Source: Pectinophora gossypiella
Taxonomy: Eukaryota > Arthropoda > Insecta > Lepidoptera > Gelechiidae
DNA: 64,000 nt
Direction of reading: 5' to 3'
Assembly: GCF_024362695.1 (NCBI RefSeq)
Contig: NC_065408.1
Span: 15,500,001 to 15,564,000, forward strand
The position numbers and the translations under genes are program-made. This document shows positions 1 to 9,948 of this stretch, one piece after another (the stretch's first letter is position 1; each line of letters opens with the position of its first letter). The notes beneath the pieces are model-generated. The model searched no databases. It was not told the origin of the DNA and worked only from the letters and a program-made list of their open reading frames with translations.

Positions 1-100
1 CAGTTCGGTGCTAAGCATAATACCTCGCTAGCCACAAGTTGGTAATCTGACTAGGGTAGGGATCGACGATCCAACGGTGTTATGTTGGAAGTTATGTGCG
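1..100 (-). repeat. MITE-M fragment
   Basis: The reverse complement carries the same landmarks as the copies near 4.9/8.9 kb and 57.0 kb: a GATCGTCGATCCCTA-like stretch followed by ACTTGTGGCTAGCG. It is cut by the window edge and no coding potential is seen. Confidence 0.6.
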
Positions 101-547
101 TTGCGCTGTGTAAACTTCATTAGCGTGTTCTAGTTATGGTCATAACGCACTTACACGACTCTGCTCCAACACCGCCTTAAACTGAACCGCTGCTGGCGTC
201 AACTACTTACCGAGTAGTCTGATGGCGGAAGGCTTGCTGACACCAAGCTGTCTGCTGATTTATGTCAATATTAACTATATCGCAAAGAAACGACTCAAAG
301 TCCATATTTGAGAACGATATTTTATTAGTCGGGTGATAGCAGTGTCGTGTTAGTGTGAAAGCTCCAAACTCAGAGAATTTATAGGTGGGTCTTGCCTAGC
401 GCACGCGTTTCCTTTTGAAAGTACATGAATCGTTCGTGATGACTGCTGAGCTGAGAGCTCCCCTCTCTTTCACAGTTTCCTATCCAGGTTGATGTTTTGT
501 CAGTCTTCTTCAAAACAGTAATCATTATCTGATAATAACATAACATA

Positions 548-690
548 AGTTCACGACTATATCCCAATTGGAGTAGTCATAGGTACTTTCATCGCAAGAT
601 GAACTAAGTACCCACACATCTCGAGCTTTCTGTTAGATCAACGTGATAGGTGGTGAGCCGTATCGCCGTCTGTAGTGGTCGAGCACTTAT
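548..690 (+). repeat. MITE-N copy
   Basis: Shares the blocks TCACGACTATATCCCAATTG, then AACTAAGTACCCACAC and GAGCTTTCTGTTAGA with copies at 1405-1737, 19355-19430, 20310-20410, 58312-58450 and 60955-61050. This is a short non-coding interspersed repeat whose superfamily was not determined. Confidence 0.6.
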
Positions 691-762
691 GATAAATTAA
701 TAACGTTGATAATGGCCCCGATTGCTGCAGACACCTCCTAATTTTACTTTAAGTTATGTATG

Positions 763-1048
763 TACCTGTCATTTTCTTATCCGCCGAAAACGAAAGGGAC
801 GAATGATTGACAGCTCTTAATTTTAGAAAGAATGAGTAAATGAATGAATAACCCGTGAGAATTAAATAGGCAGCTGGTATGCAACCCGTTTGACGTGCTG
901 TCTACTTAACTTTGTCGGGTTATTGGCCGATGTAAAATTATTAGACGGTTGTTTAGATTTCTGCTTAAAATTGACGTGTATTCCATAAATTTTATGCCTG
1001 TCGATTACCCGTCCCTTTCTTTTTCAACGGATAAGAAAATGACAGGTA
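763..1048. mobile_element. MITE-J, TA-bounded inverted-repeat element
   Basis: A 286-bp element begins TACCTGTCATTTTCTTATCC and ends with the near-exact inverse. The inverted repeats extend about 35 bp and include a GAAAGGGACG box. The TA at each end fits a Tc1/mariner-type target. There is no transposase. A degraded relative lies at 48879-48990. Confidence 0.7.
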
Positions 1049-1404
1049 TAACTTAAAATTAAATGAGATGGCATTGCAGGAATCAGCACCAATGTCAGAT
1101 TTAATAATGACTTGTTCTTTATCTATTTATGAAAAAATTTGAACAAGTATGGCGGTCTAGCCGGCCGTGTGTACCAGTTACCAGCGCGTTTCCAACATCG
1201 GTCCGGCGGACAGTTTGACAAGCGTGTTTTTCACTAGTCCGACACCGCGAAATAGAGCTCTCAACTTTACAAAGTACCTGCAATTTTGATTTTGTGCCCT
1301 ATGTGTGTACTTCTAAGTTTATAATCCATTTCATGAGATACGTTTAGATCAATACGTTGGAATTAAACGTTCAGTTCTGCTATAGAGTCAAAATAACGTA
1401 ACAT

Positions 1405-1737
1405 AAGCTCACAACTTTATCCCAAATGGGGTAGTTAGAGGAACATCCTTTTTTTGACATGACTTATTGTAGATTCGCCGCAGATGGCATTAACTACTTG
1501 GCCGGACAAATGGGGAGCGCTGAAGGCTCTCATCCGGTACAACGTTTAAGTCAACATGCCTGAGGGTGCCCAGTTGGGCGCGAACCTCGGCTCAGGGCGT
1601 CTTCTGAAAGGAAATTATTTGAAAGAATTAATCGACCCTAGCGGGTCGATAGCGATAAGCGCTGATTGAGGGAAGAGGAACATCCTTCACAAAAAAAACT
1701 AAATACCCACACCTCATCGAGCTTTCTGTAAAACCAA
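1405..1737 (+). repeat. MITE-N copy split by a SINE
   Basis: The left half (to 1450) and the right half (from 1674) are the two parts of one MITE-N copy, separated by SINE-E. The junctions carry the 14-bp direct repeat AGAGGAACATCCTT. Confidence 0.75.
1451..1673 (-). mobile_element. SINE-E insertion with 14-bp target duplication
   Basis: A 223-bp retroposed element on -, starting on + with a T-run (its poly-A end). It is flanked by AGAGGAACATCCTT at 1437-1450 and 1674-1687. Such long duplications and an A-tail indicate LINE-driven retrotransposition. Other copies are at 15610-15822, 39258-39490 and 60662-60838, with fragments at 6762-6802 and 41909-41955. Confidence 0.85.
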
Positions 1738-1828
1738 CGAAAAAAGGAATAACAAAATAATAACGGAAAACAAAAAAAATATCAAAAAAAGAAATTGAGA
1801 ATAAAGAGTGTTGAAATGAAATAAAATA

Positions 1829-1930
1829 ACATAAACAGCCAGTACAGGCTTCTTGTCAATTAAACGGAGGGGAGAGAGTATGGAGCATACTCCATCTTGC
1901 TGCTCCACTGCGAGTTGGTGGAGGCGATTA
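1829..1930 (-). repeat. LINE-tail D fragment
   Basis: Diverged copy of a repeat seen about nine times here. In sense orientation it reads through CCACGCTGCTCC-type sequence, a CCTCCGGTTGATTGAGGGG block, then ATATAGGCTGTTTATGTTATG. It looks like the 3' end of a non-LTR retrotransposon with a simple-repeat tail. Confidence 0.6.
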
Positions 1931-2099
1931 GGCATATAGCCAACTTAAAGTAAGTCAAAGTAAGTTTGAAAGGAATAAACGATGCCAAATATTAAAATAT
2001 ACCTACGTCCTTGAGTATTTTGACTTTTCCCTTGCCAAGTAGGTTAATTAATATAAGGGAATTTTTATTACAAAGGATTTTAGAGAAATAAATGATCAT

Positions 2100-2249
2100 G
2101 GGGGTTAAAAGGCCACATCGAAGCAATTCATCTAAAAAAGCAACATTACAATTTGATATTTGCGCATATAAAAGTATGTGCGCAATGCAAACAAATGTCA
2201 AATAGCAGTATTGCTTTTTTTAGATGAATTGCTTCGATGTAGTAACCCC
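2100..2249. mobile_element. MITE-G, near-complete hairpin
   Basis: Nearly palindromic over its whole length: GGGGGTTAAAAGGCCACATC at one end and its inverse at the other, with GAAGCAATTCATCTAAAAAA and its complement inside. The transcript would fold into one long stem. Copies are at 18357-18490 and 18989-19114, with a half at 41091-41190. Confidence 0.8.
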
Positions 2250-2338
2250 TGACAATATTGCGTTAGAGAACTAAGAGATCGTGGAAGAATAAAACTACAT
2301 GTTCTTTGTTGATTGTGGTTTACCAGGTTATCATAATT

Positions 2339-2463
2339 AAAACACATAATACCGGGTTCTTACCGCGTTATTATCAGGGATATGAGACTCCCGATATTTC
2401 AACACTGTTGCAAGCCTCATATCCCTGATTGAACGCGTTAAGAACCCGGTATTATATGTTTTA
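2339..2463. repeat. 125-bp inverted-repeat element
   Basis: Two arms of about 50 bp, sharing AATACCGGGTTCTTA and ATCAGGGATATGAG, are inverted around a short loop that contains CCCGATATTTC. No ORF is present. It is probably a MITE. Confidence 0.7.
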
Positions 2464-2552
2464 TTTACGTGTACTTTTTCAATTAAGTATTATGATTTTG
2501 TGAGTATTAATATTATATTTGGAATACGACGAATGTTTTTAATGGACCATGT

Positions 2553-2697
2553 ACAGTTATAAACAATATAATGTACCCACTTTAGGACTCTGTCGCACTA
2601 ACATATTTAACATTTAGTGAGACTTACAGTTCAATTTGTCAAAAAAGTTAATGTGACATGGTACCAAAGTGTATACATATTAATGCTCGTGACCGTA
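2553..2697 (+). repeat. MITE-H single arm
   Basis: Matches the ~150-bp terminal inverted repeats of the element at 21183-21845, from ACAATATAATGTACCCACTT to TATTAATGCTCGTGACCGTA. Only one arm is recognisable. Confidence 0.7.
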
Positions 2698-3133
2698 CTT
2701 ACCAGTTTTATACATTTTCCGGTCTTACCCGAGTCGCCGTACTTAAGTCTGAAAAATTATATCAACTTAAAAACTTCGCGAGTAAAGTTTTAATCCTGAT
2801 CCTCTATCGCACAGAATACGTTCTCTTATCTCGCGCGATAAAATGCATTTTATCAACGGCCCTATCTTCTTTGAAAATAACTTTAAATATAGTTTTAACT
2901 AGTTTCCGAGAGTCCTTTCAGAGTCTAGATTCAGCAAATAAATTGAGCACCTGCATATACTAAGGTTAAAACCCACCTTTAGGGGATAGAGTATACATAG
3001 CACTTAGGCACTTAGAGACTACCGAGGTGCTTTAAGTAGATTGCATGTGCTAGTGGGTGCTTACCTTAAAACTATAGCTGTTTCATCTGCTTTCGTTTTA
3101 TCATTAGAATCTAAAGATGTTCTATTACATATA

Positions 3134-3623
3134 CAGGATGTTAGTGACATCGTAACGAAAACTTTGAGGGGTAATTGCGGCCATGATTCTGAGATGATAT
3201 CAAGTGGAATTTTCCGTCGCAAAAGTATGGAATTGAAAATAATTAAAAAAAACACAAAAATTTTCAGGAATATTCAGACTGAAAATTCCACTTGATATCA
3301 ACTCAGAATCATGGTCTGAACCATCCCCCTCAGTATTCGTTACGGTGTCACTAACACCCATACCTACTTGTATGGCTACCGTATATGTACTTGTGTGGGG
3401 TGTAAGTGACATCGTAACGAATACTGAGGGGGATGATTCAGCTGATTATTCTGAGTTAATATCAAGTGGAATTTTTCATCGCAAAATTATAGAATTGAAA
3501 ATAATTTTAAAAAAACTAAAAAAAATCATGAATTTTGCGACGAAAAATTCCACTTGATATTAACTCAGAATCATGGTCTGAATAATCCCCCTGAGTATTC
3601 ATTACGATGTCACTAACACCCTG
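3134..3623. mobile_element. Two adjacent MITE-F copies
   Basis: Two elements of about 225 bp (3134-3360 and 3394-3623) sit 33 bp apart. Each is an inverted repeat ending in GTGTTAGTGACATCGTAACG or its inverse, with TTCCACTTGATAT boxes inside and an A-rich centre. Outer flanks show TA next to CAGGGTGTTAG-type ends. The short ORFs across them are by-products of the palindromes. Other copies: 11914-11970 (end only), 52480-52624, 54115-54341 and 55741-56021. Confidence 0.8.
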
Positions 3624-3679
3624 TATACGTATAGTTTGTAGATTTCTCAAAGACTATATAACCAGATTTTTAGTAGCTT

Positions 3680-3755
3680 AACATAAACAGCCTATATACG
3701 TCCTACTGCTGGGCAAAGCCCGCCCCTGCTCCACTGCGGGTTGGTGGAGGTGTTA
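3680..3755 (-). repeat. LINE-tail D fragment
   Basis: Contains ATAAACAGCCTATATACGTC and CTGCTGGGCAAAG, followed by TGCGGGTTGGTGGAG, matching the family described at 43865-43980. Confidence 0.65.
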
Positions 3756-4025
3756 CTACGTTACACGTTCGCGTGCGTTGCGTTAACGTGTTTCTAAGAC
3801 ACTGGACGATGTTGCACCGCACTCAGAAGGACAACTTAAGATTTTGACAATGATAATCTTGTAATTTAAAATTTACAGTTGAATAGGTATTTTAGTTTTA
3901 ATGCAATTTTATTTTATTTTTACAATTTTACTCTATCTTTTATTTTCTTTATCATTTTAATTGTAATTCTATGGGTCTGAGCCTGAAATAAAGATATATT
4001 TATTTATTTATTATGTATTTTACTT

Positions 4026-4312
4026 TCTCTCGTGTGGGTTGTGAGGTGGATTACCAACCTCAACAACCCTGGCGTCAGGGTTACCATTGAGCCGCCAAAG
4101 GCCCCTGTCATGACTCATGCAACGACTACTCACTTACATCAGCAAGTTGTAACCGGGACCAACGGCTTAACATGCCTCCTGAAGCACGGATCATTTTACT
4201 TTCGGACAATCAGGTGATCAGCCTGTAATGTCCTAACCAAACTAGGGAACACAAAGTAGTTTTTGTGATATTTTCCCACCGGGATTCGAACCCGGGACCT
4301 CCGGAGGTGTTT
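4026..4312 (-). mobile_element. SINE-A copy
   Basis: tRNA-derived SINE in reverse. The 3' body (GTGTGGGTTGTGAGGTG, TTACCAACCTCA, GAGCCGCCAAAGGCCCCTG) precedes GATTCGAACCCGGGACCTCC, the complement of a tRNA B box. The A-box end is truncated at the junction with SINE-C. Confidence 0.8.
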
Positions 4313-4320
4313 TACTGTGT

Positions 4321-4665
4321 TCATCATCATCAGCCCATTAACGTCCCCACTGCTGGGGCACGGGCCTTCCCTATGGATGGATAGGGAGATCGGGCCTTAA
4401 ACCATCACGCGGGCCCAGTGCGGATTGATGGTTATTAACGATTGCTAATGCAGCCGGGACCAACGGCTTAACGTGCCTTCCAAAGCACGGAGGAGCTCGA
4501 GATGAAAACTTTTTTTTTGTGGTCACCCATCCTATGACCGGCCTTTGCGGAAGTTGCTGTGTTAGTGAAATAAATTAATAACTCACTGCAAGTCCGGTAC
4601 CACGGATCGAACCGGCGGTCCCCGTTTGAGAAGCAAGCCAGTATACCACAGGATGACAGTGACCA
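4321..4665 (-). mobile_element. SINE-C copy
   Basis: Reverse-oriented SINE. Its 3' end (TCAGCCCATTAACGTCCCCA) and body (GGGAGATCGGGCCTTAAACC) match 9232-9486 and 53262-53552. The far end (4560-4665) holds a different tRNA-like head with GATCGAACCGGCGGTC, so this copy may be a chimera. Confidence 0.7.
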
Positions 4666-5138
4666 CAGATAGAAATTATAAGTTTAAATTTAATACCTAC
4701 AAGTCAGTTAGCGTTTTCAAAAATCATAATAAAAAACCGGAATCACGATGTAGCGGACCCAACTAGTTGGCCACCTAGTTCCGCTCACATGCAACAGATG
4801 GCGCCACATTCAATAATGCGGTCTTCAAGCGGTCGTGAAACGCGGTATCGAAGTTTTCACGGCAAGACGCATATATACAACTTCCAACAACAACACTATT
4901 GGATCGTCGATCCCTAGTAGTGTTGGGTTCTTACCCGGAAAATTCCCGCGTTTTGGGAATTTTCCCAATTCTGAGGGAAAAAACCCGAAAAATTCCCATT
5001 TCAAGGGAAAATATTTTTTATCGCATATATTTGTATTAAAAGTAAGGATTTCCAACAAAGACCATTTAAATATAAGGTATGCCTACTTATGCCCAATTTA
5101 TCTTCTGTCGTAGTGTCGTATGAACTCTTAAAAAACTT

Positions 5139-7228
5139 AAAGGAGATCATCGGATTTCGGCCTAGAAGTCAAAGTGCCGGCCAAAAAATAATTTTGCTAT
5201 ATTCCGTTAGATCTTATCCATATGAGCATTTATTACTATGGCACCAAAGCTGTAGGGTCAATGTCTTCGGTTTTATTCGATTTTAAAAAACTGTATTTTT
5301 CATACATTTTTGGTGAAAATGTAAAGTGCGGGCCAAGTAACAATAATGGTATATATCCTTAGAACTTATCCGTCTGAGCATTTATTACTATGGCACCAAA
5401 GCTGTAGGGTCAATATTTTCGGTTTTATTCGAATTAAAAAAACTGAATTTTCATACATTTTTGGTGAAAATGTGAAATGCCGGCCATGAAACAATATTTG
5501 TATATCCCGTTAGAACCATTTGACCATTTATTATTAGGGCACCAAACATCTATGACCATTATTTTGACTTTTGTTGGACTTTACGTTATAGTTTCTGTGT
5601 GAAAAGTGCCGGTCAGCAAAAAACACATGTCAAAGCTATCGAGAAGATACCTGTAAACATTATTTATTCACTATGACAAAAATGTGTATGACCATTAATT
5701 AGTTTGGCTTTTGTTGGATTTAAAAAAAACTTGATTTTTGATTCATTTTGTATAAAAATAAAATATAACAGGCGCGTTATTTAAAGGATCGTCAGAATGT
5801 TTATTACTATGGCATTAAACGACTATGACCAATATTTTGAACTTAATTCGCTTTTCCAAAAGTCAAAAAAAAGTTTTATCTACGGATAATGGAACTATCT
5901 TGCTAAAGGCGTAATATGGTGGTCGTCTTTTGAAAAATAGGTTTGCGTTTGACCACTACCTTACCTGATGGTGATACACGCTTAAGAAACTACTTTTTTT
6001 AAAGAAAAGTGTATACAAGGAATAAACAGTGGGGTGATAGAGGTACCTACTATGTTATCGGCCGAGTAGCACCAGGACATTGTGATAGGCATACTTGCAA
6101 AGTACAACTACCCGACTCCTGTTTTCCCTAACAGATACTACAGACGTCATGCCAATATACGAGTTTCGTCACTAGATGGCAAGCTTATCTTTGGAGGATG
6201 GTAACCATTTACAGTCAAGGTGAATCAATACCATAATTCAACCTAAACTTAGGCTGTAACGTTGAGTCGAATGCAAAAACTACAGCCAACGTCATATCTC
6301 AAATCAGATAGTATTAATATAGAAGTTCACCTAACAACACACAAAACAAAAACACAAAGTATTTATCTGACTAATAACTAGTCATTGGGAAAGCTCTGCT
6401 TGTTGTCATTGTTAAAATGTATGAAAAAAGTTTTTTTTAAAAGTCCAATAAAAGCCAAAGTCGACATTTAGTAGTATAGTAAAAATACGTCGTTCAAGTC
6501 GTTTACCAAAAGATTTGACTTATTTTGTTTCGCTGGCTGACATTTTCCCATTTGAACCAAAACGGAAAGAGAGACGAATAAAAAGTCAAGAAAACGGTCA
6601 AAAATGTTTTGCGCCAGATTATTAAATGTTCTAAAGGTCCTTTGTAATCCGCCGTACCGCATTTTTTACCCAAAGCACTTTATTTTCATACAAAATAAAT
6701 AAGAAATCAAGATTTTTAAAATACACTAAAAGCTAAACTAATGGTCATACAAGTTTTTGTCCGGCCAAGTAGTTAATGCCATCTGCGGCAAATCTAAAAA
6801 AAGGTCATACAAGTTTGGCGCTATAGAAAAAAATGTTAACAGACATCTACTCGATACTCTCAACATGATATTTTTGCTGGTCGGCATTTTTCATATTTAA
6901 ACTAAAACGTAAATTCCAATAAAAGTCAAAATAATGGTCATAGATGTTTGGTGTTATTAAAAAATATTGAAAAGCAACTATTAGACAGATTCGACGTATT
7001 TTTTTCGATGGCCGGCATTTTAACATATTAACCAAAACTGAAAGTCCAAATATTGGTCATAGAAGATTTTTAAAATACAATTAAAGCCAAACTAATGGTC
7101 ATACACGTCTGGTATCATAGTAAAAAATGTTCAAAACAATCTACTCGAAAGGTTTGACACATTTTTTTCTCTGACCGGCACTTTCAAATTTGGGCCGGCC
7201 AAAGTATGGAAAGCCGATGATCTCCTTT
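5139..7228. mobile_element. Foldback element with mirrored degenerate arrays
   Basis: The ends are perfect 15-bp inverted repeats, AAAGGAGATCATCGG and its complement at 7214-7228. The left half repeats a unit of about 130-155 bp several times (a GTGCCGGCC-like box at about 5175, 5327, 5477 and 5607; TATTACTATGGCACCAAA-like blocks at about 5230, 5384, 5528 and 5802). The right half carries the same unit inverted (GGTCATACAAGTTTGG-like blocks at about 6741, 6801, 6934 and 7095; GGCCGGCATTTT at about 7010). No credible ORF. A SINE-E tail lies at 6762-6802. The superfamily is not recognised. Confidence 0.7.
6762..6802 (+). repeat. SINE-E 3' fragment inside the foldback element
   Basis: GGCCAAGTAGTTAATGCCAT, then CTGCGGCAAATCT and a short A-run, match the 3' end of SINE-E. 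It interrupts one of the mirrored units. Confidence 0.65.
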
Positions 7229-7231
7229 GTA

Positions 7232-8725
7232 ATATATTTTGAATGGAATGTTCGATTTTAATAATTCCATGCAAAGATATCTACATATTATAGGATATAT
7301 AGGATGCTTTTGGCACGAGAGAATGTCATCATCGAGGAGCAACATGGTTTTGTGCAAGAAATTGGGAGGCACGAATACCTACAGATATTATTTACTTGAA
7401 CTATGAAAAAGCTTTTGATCGAGTTCCTGTCACACCATTGATTGCTAAATTAGAGCCCTTTGGAATCAGAGGCAATGTCGTGAAGTGGATTGAAGACTTC
7501 CTGTCAAATCGCACATTCTCTGTGCGCATCGGAGAATCATACTCTGTTCCCAGAAAAGTCCTCAGCGGTGTGCCGCAGGGATCGGTGTTAGGACCTATTT
7601 TATTCAGTATCTACCTTACAGATCTTAAACATGGTATAATGTCTGATATATCACTCTTTGCACATGACACGAAAATAACAGGGAATCCACTTATTAGCCA
7701 TAATATAATCCAAGATGATCTTGATAGAGTAATGGCTTGGACCCGAGATTGGCTAATCACATTAAACGTAGACAAATGCACTGTGTTGCATGTTGGCAGT
7801 AACCACCCCACGTTGAGTTACACCATTGACTCAAAACCTCTCGAGTGTGTTAAAAAACAAAAGGACCTTGGCATAACGATAACACATAATCTAAAGTGGG
7901 ACGAACACATTATTGGAATCATTAAGAAGGATAACTCCCTCTTATACATAATTAGAAAAGCTTTTTATCATATAGATACGGAATTGTTTCTTAGGCTTTA
8001 CAAAACTTACTTACGTCAAACCGCTGTTAGAACATGGGTTTCAAATATGGAGACTTTACTATCGGAAAGACATTGCACTACTAGATAGAGTCCAAAGAAG
8101 AGCAACAAAGATGGTGACAGTACTGGCTGGCCGGAGTGGACCTTAGCGGGGGCCGCAGGACTCTCACCTCTGGCTTGACTTCATTGGCCAGCCAGAGTGG
8201 GGCGTTAGAGCTATACGCTCGCAGGGTGGAAGTGAAAGATGCATAAGTCGCGAGTTGGTAAGGCGGGTAAACCGCCTCGCAGAAAGCGGTGTACACCTCT
8301 TGACACCCTGAGATGCTCACAACCATGTTGCTGCCTTGCCGTCCAGTCGCGTCGGCTAGATAGGTGGCCCAACCAGTGAGTGACGAGTCACCGCCTGCCC
8401 AATGTATCTCTGTTATTAACATTGGTCGAGCAGGCGCCATAGTCCCCCATAGCCCCAGTATATAGGTTCACTAATCCCCAACCCAACAGCCCAGTTCCTT
8501 TTGTTCCCATAATCTGCAATAGTCCTACACGAACCAGGGATTGTCTTTGGGTGCACTCCCATAGTGCATACAGGGATAATCGCCGGTTGGTGTCACAACA
8601 CATTTAGAGTAAATTGTCTTAAGGGGCCTCTACGTGTTGGCTTCGGCCCCACGCACGCCTTCCAAAAGTCCGGGACTCCATGACAGACCCGACCCGAGAC
8701 ATGGAAACGACATACAAATAATAAT
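7232..8725 (+). pseudogene. Truncated non-LTR retrotransposon, RT domain
   Basis: The frame from 7382 to 8088 is the middle of a LINE reverse transcriptase: a YEKAFDRVP motif, WIEDFLSNR, then SGVPQGSVLGPILFSIYLTD. The catalytic box reads FAHDTK at about 7657-7674 where active enzymes have FADD, so one metal-binding Asp is replaced by His. Upstream, QHGFV remains in another frame, followed by a deletion. Downstream, DRVQRRATK continues after a frameshift near 8050. From about 8130 a GC-rich 3' UTR runs to GCATGTGTTGG-like sequence ending in an AAT-rich tail near 8720. The motif set fits the CR1/jockey group; clade not resolved. The element is dead. Confidence 0.85.
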
Positions 8726-9095
8726 AAGATTAAAAATAATTAAATAAAAAATATTTTCCCATGATTCGGGAATTTTTCGGGTGTTTATTTTATTTTCCCA
8801 TATTTTCCCGATATTTTTTCTTTCCCACCCAATTTTTTCTTTCCCTGCCCATCACTAATCCCTAGTCACACTACTAACTTGTGGCTAGCGGGGTACTATC
8901 CTCTGTTCGGTACCCCGAAAACATCCTTTGGCGGCAGCACATCCTTGCCGCCAAAACTACATAAGTACTCGTACTAAATGGCTGCATCTAAATCGAGGCT
9001 CATATCCTCGGCGCCATACAAATCTGTCGGAGTCCTTGCCAACCAGACTGCAATCAGCGCCCAGCCCCAACAATTTATACCACTGCCCGCTCCTC

Positions 9096-9768
9096 CAGTG
9101 ATGTGCCGATCCCGGGAATATTCCCAAATGGGAATATCCCAAATGGGAATATTCCTGTTGAAAAAGGAAAGCGAGTCCTTTTTCAAATTGTTCTTTCTTG
9201 TACTCTGATTTTATCTGCCTAAAAGTTGGGTCATCATCAGCCCATTAACGTCCCCACTGCTGGGGCACGGGCCTTCCCTATGGATAGATAGGGAGATCGG
9301 GCCTTAAACCACCACGCGGGCCCAGTGCGGATTGGTGTTTATTAACGACTGCTAATGCAGCACGGAGGAGCTTGAGATGAAAACCTTTTTTTTTGTGGTC
9401 ACCCATCCTATGACCGGCCTTTGCGAAAGTTGCTTAACTTCAACAATCGCAGACCGAGCGCGTTAACCGCTGCGCCACCGAGCTCCTCAAAAATTAGGTA
9501 ATATTGTGCTTTTTATAAATTTTATTTATTTATTTATTTTGTACACAATGAAACAGACGCAAGAAACATACAAAGAAAACAGATAGTACAGGCAAGCTTA
9601 TCTCTAAACAAAGAGATTTCTTCCAGCTGACCTACGTGACAAGAGAGACTTTCAACGTATAATATTATATAGATAGACATACATACGCGTACAAATAATT
9701 TTTTTGCACCTATTTACTGCCGGGAACATTCCAAAAGTGGGAACATTCCCGAGGATGGCACATCGCTG
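9096..9768. mobile_element. hAT-like MITE-L, containing a SINE-C
   Basis: Starts CAGTGATGTGCC and ends GGCACATCGCTG, an imperfect inverted pair typical of hAT ends, with GGGAATATTCCC-type palindromes just inside. SINE-C occupies 9232-9486. No transposase. Relatives lie at 30544-30893 and, as an internal fragment, at about 17610-17680. Confidence 0.65.
9232..9486 (-). mobile_element. SINE-C copy
   Basis: Reverse copy: TCAGCCCATTAACGTCCCCA at its 3' end, GGGAGATCGGGCCTTAAACC in the body, and GCGTTAACCGCTGCGCCACC, the complement of a tRNA A-box region, at its 5' end. Confidence 0.8.
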
Positions 9769-9948
9769 CTCCTAACCCATCCTCACAAGTTATAGAGTCT
9801 TTGCAATCGCCTCTATTGGAGAACTGGAAGATTTGTAACATAAGTGCTCGTAGGTTCGGAGAGATCGGTGGGTTTAAAAGCGTTAAAAATTGCGACGGGA
9901 TATTTGAAAAGTCTTTGAATTGGGGTGTGTCTAACTAGACATATCGGC

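Larger units (their letters stand above)
4918..8857. mobile_element. hAT-like insertion, 8-bp TSD, nested contents
   Basis: The 3,940-bp segment starts TAGTGTTGGG and ends CCCATCACTA. Both ends are rich in GGGAAAATATTTT and CCCGAAAAATTCCC subterminal motifs. It is flanked by ATCCCTAG at 4910-4917 and 8858-8865. An 8-bp duplication and TAGTG(T/A)TGGG ends are typical of hAT transposons. No hAT transposase is present. The interior is occupied by a foldback element (5139-7228) and a LINE remnant (7232-8725), so this was a non-autonomous element used as a landing site. Confidence 0.75.
4745..8955 (+). repeat. MITE-M copy split by a 3.9-kb insertion
   Basis: The left half, 4745-4917, includes GTTCCGCTCACATGCAACAG and GGATCGTCGATCCCTAG. 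The right half, 8858-8955, includes CCCTAGTCACACTAC and ACTTGTGGCTAGCGGGGTAC. In the uninterrupted relative at 56866-57030 the same blocks run straight through GATCCCTAGTCACACTACAA. The gap is the hAT-like insertion. Confidence 0.8.

Noticed and set aside
3041..3557. Several 60-85-codon frames on both strands
   Set aside because: They lie within the MITE-F palindromes, which mirror each other's open frames.
8081..8603. 119- and 71-codon minus-strand frames
   Set aside because: They are antisense to the LINE 3' UTR; GC-rich and without motif.
9096..9776. 8-bp target duplication for MITE-L
   Set aside because: The flanks share only CTCCT out of register, which is too weak to claim.
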